This document shows positions 6,629 to 11,191 of a stretch of DNA of 11,191 bases, one piece after another. The stretch's first letter is position 1. Every line of letters starts with the position of its first letter. The notes beneath the pieces were generated by a model. It was given only the letters and a program-made list of their open reading frames with translations, made no database searches and was not told the origin of the DNA. This DNA is from Methanomassiliicoccales archaeon UBA280 (GTDB lineage: Archaea; Thermoplasmatota; Thermoplasmata; SG8-5): positions 22,648 through 33,838 of the forward strand of contig DAKD01000006.1 in assembly GCA_002499085.1 (NCBI GenBank), in the 5' to 3' direction. The translations under genes and the position numbers were made by a program.

Positions 6629-6667
6629 TTTTTAGATTATGACACAATATGCCTAGTCCTTGGAAGG
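6629..6667 (+). promoter_or_regulatory. Promoter and ribosome binding site of the KaiC-like gene
   Basis: TTTTTAGATTATG near 6629-6641 is a plausible TATA region. GGAAGG at 6662-6667 lies 5 bases before the ATG at 6673 and decides that start over the out-of-frame ATG at 6669. Confidence 0.45.
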
Positions 6668-6672
6668 TATGA

Positions 6673-8151
6673 ATGTTGGAAAACGCGGGCTCGCCAGAGG
6701 CCTCGATGGTCTTCGAGAAGCTGTTCACGGACTATCTCACGGGCCAGGAAAATGAGGCAATACGGAAATTGCTGCTCAGGCACCTTGAGAAGCTGAAGCA
6801 GGACCAGCCCATTCTCGGCGGCCTGCAGTTCTCCGAGGACGGCCGTGCCAGCGTCAACATCAGGGAGGGCAGCGAGTACGGGATAGTGAAGGCGCTCTCC
6901 GGAGCCTTCGACTCGCTGACGGACATCACAGCCTTCTACATGGGCCAGGAGGCGGCGTTCAGGAATGCCGAGGCAGTGGTCCATAAGGTCATGAGGCAGT
7001 TCAGCGGGCCTTTCGCCAAGCTGGCGATAAAGGATCACATCCTGAAAGGCGCCATGTCCGACACGGCGAAATCAGGCGTTGAAGGCCTGGACAGCGTTCT
7101 CGGTGGCGGTTTCCCGAAGTCGGACATGATTCTCCTGTTCGGTCCGCCCGGAGCGGCAAAGTACACTCTGGCCTACCAGTTCCTTGCCGAGGGCCTGAAG
7201 GGCGGCGGCGCCGGCATCACCGTGCTCTCGTCCATGACCGGAAAGGAGATGAAGGACAAGCTCGCAAGGCTCGGGGTCAAGGTTCAGCAATGCGAGGCCA
7301 AAGGTCGGCTCAAGACAATAGACTGGTACACGCACAAGAGCACTGCGATAGTCGGCATGGAGGAGCACGGACACACACTGATACCGTCAAAGGACATCGC
7401 CAACCTGGACATCGCATTCATCCGCGCGCTCGAGTCCCTGCCCTTCGCGCCCACGACGAGGGCGGTCGCCGAGATGATATCCCCCGCGCTGAACATCTAT
7501 GAGCTTGCTGACGTGATAGAGTTCGTCCAGAGGCAGAAATCCAGGTTCAGGGACAGGGGCATTGCAAGCATATTCATCGTCGAGGACGGCGCGCATGACG
7601 AGAGGGTCGTGTCCACGCTGAAGCACATGGCCGACGGCGTCATGTCAATAAGCGCGGACGATTCGGGAAGGGTGTTCCTGGAGGTCGAATCCATGAGAGC
7701 CTCCAAGTTCAGGAAGGGCAAGAATGCGATCCAGGTGAGCACCAACGGCATCACGCTCACGGAGCAGGCGCTGGACGAAGCCTCCGTGATATCCGATTTC
7801 TGCAACATCCCGAAGGTCACGAAGGATATTGCCCACAGGCTGGTCGATGCGGGTTACACCGACCTACAGAAGCTGAGCCAGGCCGGGCGCGATGACCTGA
7901 TGCGCATCAACCTGGTCACCAATGACATAGCGAAGAGCATCATGGATTACACCAGGACGGTGGAATACTCTCAGAGCGTTCTGTTCAGCAGGAGCGAGAA
8001 GTGGCTTAACAAGGCCAGGGAGCAGGAGCAGGCAGGCGACCTCAGGAAGGCCCTGAAAAGCCTCGAGAGGGCGCTGGAGATCGACCCGAGCAATGCCATC
8101 GCCTGGGGGCAGATGGCCGAGATAAAGAAGAAGCTGGGGGAAAGCCAGTGA
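6673..8151 (+). CDS. KaiC-like pseudo-ATPase with helix-hairpin-helix and TPR
   Basis: A 492-residue multi-domain protein. Residues 1-125 are a mostly helical region I do not recognise. Residues 134-350 match the RecA/KaiC fold, beginning SGVEGLDSVLGGGFPKSDMI as in KaiC-family proteins. The P-loop reads GPPGAAKYT (157-165): Lys163 remains, but the Gly before it is Ala and the following Ser/Thr is Tyr164. The Walker B strand reads DIAFIRALESL with Arg251 where Asp is expected. ATP hydrolysis is therefore doubtful and a binding or scaffold role is more likely. Residues 370-430 (CNIPKVTKDIAHRLVDAGY onward) form a helix-hairpin-helix, as in RadA-type N-terminal domains. Residues 440-490 are a TPR-like helical pair (AGDLRKALKSLERALEIDPSN). 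Its stop overlaps the kinase start by 4 bases (GTGA), so the two genes are translationally coupled. Biological role is unknown. Confidence 0.75.
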   Translation: MLENAGSPEASMVFEKLFTDYLTGQENEAIRKLLLRHLEKLKQDQPILGGLQFSEDGRASVNIREGSEYGIVKALSGAFDSLTDITAFYMGQEAAFRNAEAVVHKVMRQFSGPFAKLAIKDHILKGAMSDTAKSGVEGLDSVLGGGFPKSDMILLFGPPGAAKYTLAYQFLAEGLKGGGAGITVLSSMTGKEMKDKLARLGVKVQQCEAKGRLKTIDWYTHKSTAIVGMEEHGHTLIPSKDIANLDIAFIRALESLPFAPTTRAVAEMISPALNIYELADVIEFVQRQKSRFRDRGIASIFIVEDGAHDERVVSTLKHMADGVMSISADDSGRVFLEVESMRASKFRKGKNAIQVSTNGITLTEQALDEASVISDFCNIPKVTKDIAHRLVDAGYTDLQKLSQAGRDDLMRINLVTNDIAKSIMDYTRTVEYSQSVLFSRSEKWLNKAREQEQAGDLRKALKSLERALEIDPSNAIAWGQMAEIKKKLGESQ

Positions 8152-9092
8152 GCGAGGCCGGCGCGACAGTGTCGGCACCCGGATGCCTCACACTTTTCGG
8201 GGACCATGCCAGGCATTACGGCCATCCCGCAGTCGCAGTGGCTGTCGAGATGAGGACGAGATGCAATGCGCAGCTCTCCCAGAGATTCACAGTGAACGGC
8301 GAGGCAATGGACCCTGCAAGGCATCCGCATGCCAGGGCCGCCCTGATCCACGGATGGACAGACATGGACAAGCCTCTGGCCCTTACCTTCGCATCTGATT
8401 CCCCGCCCGAGCTCGGCCTTGGCAGCGACGCCGCATCCGCAGTGGCTTGCCTGGGCGCGCTCTCAATGCTGCACGACCACATGATATACGGCCAGATAGC
8501 CAGAGCCGCTTTCGAGGCTGTCTCGGAGCTGGACAGGCGCTCGGACCCTTTGGACATCTCGGCAAGCGTTCACGGCGGCCTTGTGGCAATAGGCTCGGAG
8601 CCTGCCGACGAACCTGTCTGGACATTCAGGAGGGGAGCAGACACATGGAATCTCACAGCCATCGAGCCCGGCGAGTTCCATTTTGTCCTGGGGTACACAG
8701 GCAAACCGTCCGACCCGGCTGCCATGGGTGCAAAGCTGTCAAGGTTCTGCGCCAGGAACAGCTTCGCCAGGGAAACCCTCGGGGAACTGGGCGCGGCATC
8801 GCGGGACGGAGCGCTGTCCCTGCGGAAAGGCGACCCGGAATCAGTGGGACGGATGATGAACAGAAGCCAGCAGCTTCTTGCGAACCTGGGCATGTCCTCG
8901 CCCGAGCTCGACAGGCTCGTCAGGTCGGCCTCGAGGCATTCCTACGGGGCCAAGCTGACAGGGCACGGCGGAGGCGGTTGCATGGTGGCTTTGGCAAGGG
9001 ATCCGGAGGCCGCGGCCGTAGCCATCGAGCAGGCCGGAGGCAGGGCTTTCATTCTGAAGCTGGCTCGCGATGGGGTTCGGCCCGAGGACTGA
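8148..9092 (+). CDS. mvk: Mevalonate kinase-like GHMP kinase
   Basis: A 314-residue GHMP-superfamily kinase with all three motifs. Motif 1 is APGCLTLFGDHARHYGHPAV (10-29), close to the PGK..LFGEHAVVYG.PA of mevalonate kinase. Motif 2, the ATP loop, is PPELGLGSDAASAVA (86-100). Motif 3 is KLTGHGGGGC (269-278), with the upstream LLANLGMSSPELDRL typical of mevalonate kinases. It would phosphorylate mevalonate in isoprenoid ether-lipid synthesis. Differences from the norm: Asp replaces the second Ser of GLGSS, and the catalytic-loop region reads SDPLDISASVHGG (Asp136) in place of SGxDxxVSTYGG, so D136 is only a candidate base. Thermoplasma-type mevalonate 3-kinases are an alternative, as is another GHMP kinase. 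The GTG start at 8148 overlaps the upstream stop, and an internal GGGGGAAAG provides a weak ribosome binding site. Confidence 0.78.
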   Translation: MSEAGATVSAPGCLTLFGDHARHYGHPAVAVAVEMRTRCNAQLSQRFTVNGEAMDPARHPHARAALIHGWTDMDKPLALTFASDSPPELGLGSDAASAVACLGALSMLHDHMIYGQIARAAFEAVSELDRRSDPLDISASVHGGLVAIGSEPADEPVWTFRRGADTWNLTAIEPGEFHFVLGYTGKPSDPAAMGAKLSRFCARNSFARETLGELGAASRDGALSLRKGDPESVGRMMNRSQQLLANLGMSSPELDRLVRSASRHSYGAKLTGHGGGGCMVALARDPEAAAVAIEQAGGRAFILKLARDGVRPED

Positions 9093-9105
9093 TGATTTTT
9101 CCCAA

Positions 9106-9137
9106 AGCTTTATCTGTCAATGGGACTTTTCAGTCCC
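9106..9137 (+). promoter_or_regulatory. TATA box and hairpin upstream of the TPR gene
   Basis: AGCTTTATCT (9106-9115) is a TATA-like box 29-38 bases before the ATG at 9144. Between them, GGGACT-TTTC-AGTCCC (9122-9137) forms a perfect 6-bp hairpin that overlaps the expected transcription start. It could be an operator or the end of the preceding transcript. Confidence 0.45.
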
Positions 9138-9143
9138 GGTAAC

Positions 9144-9638
9144 ATGACAGACACCGAACAGGAACTCGGCAAGGCGGAGATGCTTCTGGCGCAGGAGGAA
9201 TTCGACAAGGCCAGGAAGAAATTCAACGACATAATCAAGTCCGACCCGAGCTCGGCCAGGGCGCATTTCGGGAAGGCCGAGGCCTCCATGGGCCTTCAGA
9301 AAGTCAGCGCCGAGGAGATAATGGAACTGTACAAGAAAGCCTGGGAGCTGGAACCTGACAATGTCTTCTACCTCACGACGCTGGGCTCGTTCTGCGCCGA
9401 CATAGGCCGCTTCAACGAGGCCGAGCAGTATTACAACAAGGCCACGGAGATAGACGAGGAGAACGCGAGCCTGTATTTCTCGGAATTCGCGATCGCATAC
9501 TTCACCAAGGCGCCGATAATAATGGAGAAGTTCCTTGACGACAATACAACGAAGATGATAAGGAAGAAATCGCTCACATACCTGCTGAAGGCCCTGGACA
9601 TGGGGCCCGAAGAGGCGAAAAAATTATTGGAATCGTGA
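9144..9638 (+). CDS. Small tetratricopeptide-repeat protein
   Basis: A 164-residue soluble, strongly helical and charged protein with about three TPR units. The first covers roughly residues 3-35 (ELGKAEMLLAQEEFDKARKK, ending DPSSA), the second 37-71 (ARAHFGKAEASMG, ending ELEPDN) and the third 74-107 (YLTTLGSFCADIGRFNEAEQ, ending EIDEEN). Residues 108-164 add helices without a clear repeat. TPRs bind peptides or partner proteins; no enzymatic motif is seen. The frame is open from 9120, but the ATG at 9144 fits the TATA box better and avoids coding through the hairpin at 9122-9137. Intergenic distance to the kinase is only 51 bases and the strand is the same, but it appears to have its own promoter. 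The preceding KaiC-like protein also ends in a TPR, so a shared pathway is possible though unproven. Confidence 0.75.
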   Translation: MTDTEQELGKAEMLLAQEEFDKARKKFNDIIKSDPSSARAHFGKAEASMGLQKVSAEEIMELYKKAWELEPDNVFYLTTLGSFCADIGRFNEAEQYYNKATEIDEENASLYFSEFAIAYFTKAPIIMEKFLDDNTTKMIRKKSLTYLLKALDMGPEEAKKLLES

Positions 9639-9665
9639 ACCACCAGTAACTTTGTTGACATAACT

Positions 9666-9771
9666 TTTATATATAATGTCGAGCTTGCAAGCGTAGCTTC
9701 TAATATACCACTATGGGAAGAAGTTGGCGCCAAGGTGGGGCGTGATATAAATTCCAATGTTTAAAGGAGGT
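9666..9771 (+). promoter_or_regulatory. Strong promoter, two palindromes and ribosome binding site of the exported-protein gene
   Basis: TTTATATATAA (9666-9676) is the best TATA box in the window, implying a leader of about 80 bases. Perfect palindromes GCTTGCAAGC (9683-9692), just ahead of the expected start, and TTGGCGCCAA (9724-9733), in the leader, are candidate regulator sites. AAAGGAGGT (9764-9771... ending 7 bases before the ATG) is a near-ideal Shine-Dalgarno sequence. Strong signals suggest high or controlled expression. Confidence 0.6.
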
Positions 9772-9778
9772 TAATGAA

Positions 9779-10222
9779 ATGAAAATAAAGGCAGTGATAA
9801 GCTTGCTTTCCGTGCTCGGCATAACATTTATGATGGCTGGGTCCACAATCGGATCCTCTTACAACGCAATATATACCGATCAGGACAGCTACAACAAGAG
9901 CGAGACCATAGTCATCACATATGATGGGCTTGGCGGTGCGTCCTATTCGTATCCGGTCAAGATTGTCGTGTTGGATGACGCTGGAGAGATAGTTGCCACA
10001 TCAGCCCTTCTGCCAGAAGTAAGTGGTTACATATTGTTCGAATGGAATTGGGACCAGACTCTGGATGATGGAAGCACCGCAACTGGCGGAACCTATTATG
10101 TCACCGGAGCATACTACTATGACGGTGGAGTGATTATTTGGGGCAGCTTTGACTCATATAATTCGTTCACAATAGGTCATCAGGGTCCTAGCCCAGCCCC
10201 AGGTCCCGGCCCGAAACCATAA
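9779..10222 (+). CDS. Small exported protein with a probable Ig-like (FlgD-type) fold
   Basis: A 147-residue protein beginning with a Sec-type signal peptide: Lys-rich MKIK, then a hydrophobic core to about residue 21, with possible cleavage around 22-30. There is no lipobox cysteine. The mature part is rich in Tyr, Gly, Asp and Ser and strongly beta. It contains DDAGEIVAT, then FEWNWDQTLDDGSTATGGTY (starting near residue 83), which resembles the W-D..D..G....GTY pattern of FlgD-type Ig-like domains in surface proteins. The C-terminus is a Pro-Gly tail, GPSPAPGPGPKP. A surface or extracellular role is likely; no catalytic motif is seen. Its base composition is less GC-rich than that of the genes before it and it stands alone, with a strong Shine-Dalgarno sequence ahead and a hairpin terminator behind. 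The start is fixed by that ribosome binding site. Confidence 0.65.
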   Translation: MKIKAVISLLSVLGITFMMAGSTIGSSYNAIYTDQDSYNKSETIVITYDGLGGASYSYPVKIVVLDDAGEIVATSALLPEVSGYILFEWNWDQTLDDGSTATGGTYYVTGAYYYDGGVIIWGSFDSYNSFTIGHQGPSPAPGPGPKP

Positions 10223-10228
10223 ACCGAA

Positions 10229-10263
10229 TCCGGATATCCGGAAAATTTCCTTTCCATTTTTTT
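10229..10263 (+). terminator. Hairpin and T-rich terminator after the exported-protein gene
   Basis: The perfect 14-base palindrome TCCGGATATCCGGA (10229-10242) is followed by TTTCC, TTTCC and a run of seven T residues ending at 10263. It starts 6 bases after the stop codon. From here to about 10390 I see no gene. Confidence 0.6.
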
Positions 10264-10390
10264 ACTGACCAGCGAAAGCTTCATTGAAACAGGTAAATTT
10301 GGCATTGAAAATCATTGCGAGTAAGTCCAATATAGATTCCATGGATGAAGACGTTTCTGGAGTGAATGCGGACTGCATTGCCTCAAAAGG

Positions 10391-10540
10391 TTACAAAAAT
10401 AATGTGAATGTCCGCTGAAGCGGCCCGTTCCCGCAGTACGCGTACATGTTGGGGCCATCGACCATGCCGGCGGGGTCGGGCTGGAGGAAGCGGCCCTCAC
10501 TGAACTCGACTGCGCTACCGGGCATCTTCACCTCGGAGTT
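10391..10540 (-). pseudogene. Displaced RHS core fragment (orphan tip remnant)
   Basis: On the minus strand a GC-rich patch encodes SEVKMPGSAVEFSEGRFLQP continuing DPAGMVDGPNMYAYCGNGP, then a short unrelated tail and a stop at 10391. GRFLQPDPAGMVDGPNMYAYCG is the conserved end of an RHS repeat-associated core and is identical in DNA over 60 bp to the core at 11093-11152. Two in-frame TAA codons sit just upstream (10541-10546), so the fragment has no complete gene. The change from AT-rich to GC-rich sequence at about 10537 and back at about 10410 marks recombination joints. The fragment is most likely left by an earlier toxin-tip replacement and can serve as a homology block for another. The Asp-Pro after YCG is lost, so any tail it once carried is deleted. 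Confidence 0.75.
10430..10489 (-). repeat. 60-bp direct repeat, copy in orphan fragment
   Basis: Identical at all 60 positions to 11093-11152 and in the same orientation. It encodes the end of the RHS core (FLQPDPAGMVDGPNMYAYCG). Identity at synonymous positions as well as in protein implies recent duplication or gene conversion. Confidence 0.95.
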
Positions 10541-10709
10541 TTATTATTTCTTTATAAAAAAGAACGCCACCGATTATCATCAACATTATTGCCCAAATTA
10601 TAAGAATTATTTTAATAATCATATTATCTGGAAAATAATGATTACATAGTAAACTACACGATGCAAATAAAAATGCATTTAAGCCAAATAACACGATGAT
10701 TTTATTCAT
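10515..10709 (-). CDS. Two-helix membrane protein, probable immunity protein of the RHS toxin
   Basis: A 64-residue protein with two membrane segments: KIIVLFGLNAFLFASCSLL (3-21) and MIIKIILIIWAIMLMIIGGV (30-49), followed by a charged end. Its ATG at 10709 overlaps the stop of the RHS gene (ATGA), so it should be made together with the toxin. Small membrane proteins directly after an RHS tail are the usual place for immunity proteins, and a membrane location fits the hydrophobic toxin tail before it. The gene is much more AT-rich than the RHS core, as expected for a tip-immunity cassette. The last residues (RGEDAR) and the stop fall inside the displaced core fragment, so the original C-terminus may have been altered at the recombination joint. 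I do not recognise a named immunity family; function is inferred from context. Confidence 0.6.
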   Translation of the reverse strand: MNKIIVLFGLNAFLFASCSLLCNHYFPDNMIIKIILIIWAIMLMIIGGVLFYKEIIKLRGEDAR

Positions 10710-11191
10710 TGAGGCATCGCTCCTTGCAAGTGAGGATTTATCGGGAAAGAACTTATAGGCCTGGGAAGAGGCCCAATACGAAGTTTGGATGATGAAGTAT
10801 CACCTTCACACCAATATGTTGTAACGAAAAAGAGTCGATAAAGGGTAAGACCTCTGCCCAAAGTATTGCAAACTCCAAGGGCAATTGCAGAAATTCCAAG
10901 CGCTAATGCAGCAGGCTGCCCAAACGGAACAACCCCTGCAATCATTGCGGCAATACCAAGACCTGCAGCAATCAACCCCGTCTCATAAGCACTGAATTGA
11001 ATTTTAAATCCGACTTTGATCTGCCGAAATCCCATTTTAATCCAAGAAAATGTAACCGTCCCCCCCGGATCCTTGTTATTCACCGGGTCCCCCCCGCAGT
11101 ACGCGTACATGTTGGGGCCATCGACCATGCCGGCGGGGTCGGGCTGGAGGAACCGCCCCAGGTTCGCGTCGTAGCTCCTCGCCCTGTAGTA
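10706..11191 (-). CDS. RHS-repeat core protein C-terminus with hydrophobic toxin tail (5' end outside window)
   Basis: The last 161 residues of a large RHS/YD-repeat protein whose start lies beyond the window edge. It opens with YYRARSYDANLGRFLQPDPA and MVDGPNMYAYCGGDPVNNKD, the hallmark sequence closing an RHS cage. The remaining 120 or so residues are the variable tip. This has a long hydrophobic stretch, TGLIAAGLGIAAMIAGVV and QPAALALGISAIALGV, that could form two membrane helices, then a polar end with no nuclease or protease motif I recognise. A membrane-acting toxin is a reasonable guess. The tail is clearly lower in GC than the core, as in swapped tips. The immunity candidate follows with a 4-base overlap. 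The long RHS region upstream is not visible here, nor is the secretion route. Confidence 0.85.
   Translation of the reverse strand, partial: YYRARSYDANLGRFLQPDPAGMVDGPNMYAYCGGDPVNNKDPGGTVTFSWIKMGFRQIKVGFKIQFSAYETGLIAAGLGIAAMIAGVVPFGQPAALALGISAIALGVCNTLGRGLTLYRLFFVTTYWCEGDTSSSKLRIGPLPRPISSFPINPHLQGAMPQ
11093..11152 (-). repeat. 60-bp direct repeat, copy in active RHS core
   Basis: Partner of 10430-10489, 603 bases apart in between. Recombination between the copies would delete the present tail and the immunity gene and fuse the core to the fragment downstream. Confidence 0.95.

Noticed and set aside
9120..9143. Start of the TPR protein at 9120
   Set aside because: It is too close to the TATA box at 9106-9115 to be in the transcript and would code through the hairpin at 9122-9137.
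10312..10500. 62-residue minus-strand ORF through the RHS fragment
   Set aside because: It reads the RHS core DNA in the wrong frame; the correct frame gives the conserved core sequence.

Overview
The window looks like part of an archaeal chromosome, most likely Thermoplasmatota or a related euryarchaeal lineage. Four things point there: an Lhr-type helicase, a mevalonate-kinase-like gene, TATA boxes about 25-35 bases upstream of starts with little or no leader, and a tRNA gene interrupted by a bulge-helix-bulge intron. Lineage below the domain level is inference.

Layout. Bases 1-64 are the end of a dispersed repeat element. A cobalamin-binding-type radical SAM enzyme (71-1753, minus) and an Lhr-family helicase (1885-4638, minus) follow. 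Next is a segment of about 1.5 kb with one Na+(K+)/H+ antiporter gene (4762-5937, minus). This segment is bounded by an intact tRNA-Val gene (6183-6294, minus) and by a sequence shaped like the 3' end of that tRNA (4695-4728, minus), as a tRNA-targeted insertion would be. The tRNA-Val(CAC) carries a 38-base intron in its D-loop region.

Bases 6365-6614 hold a palindrome-rich element of about 250 bp, a second copy of the element seen at 1-64. It has imperfect terminal inverted repeats, telomere-like heptamers (TAGGGTC type), a perfect 18-bp inverted repeat and three perfect hairpins nested inside it. It encodes no recognisable protein and is the best candidate here for an undescribed system.

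On the plus strand follow a KaiC-like protein with both Walker motifs degenerate, fused to a helix-hairpin-helix region and a TPR (6673-8151), then an overlapping mevalonate-kinase-like GHMP kinase (8148-9092), a small TPR protein (9144-9638) and a small exported protein with a probable Ig-like fold (9779-10222).

The right end (10391-11191, minus) is an RHS polymorphic-toxin locus. It contains the C-terminus of an RHS core protein with a hydrophobic variable tail, a start-stop-overlapping two-helix membrane protein that is the likely immunity protein, and a displaced RHS core fragment sharing a 60-bp identical direct repeat with the active core. This is the usual arrangement for switching toxin tips by recombination.
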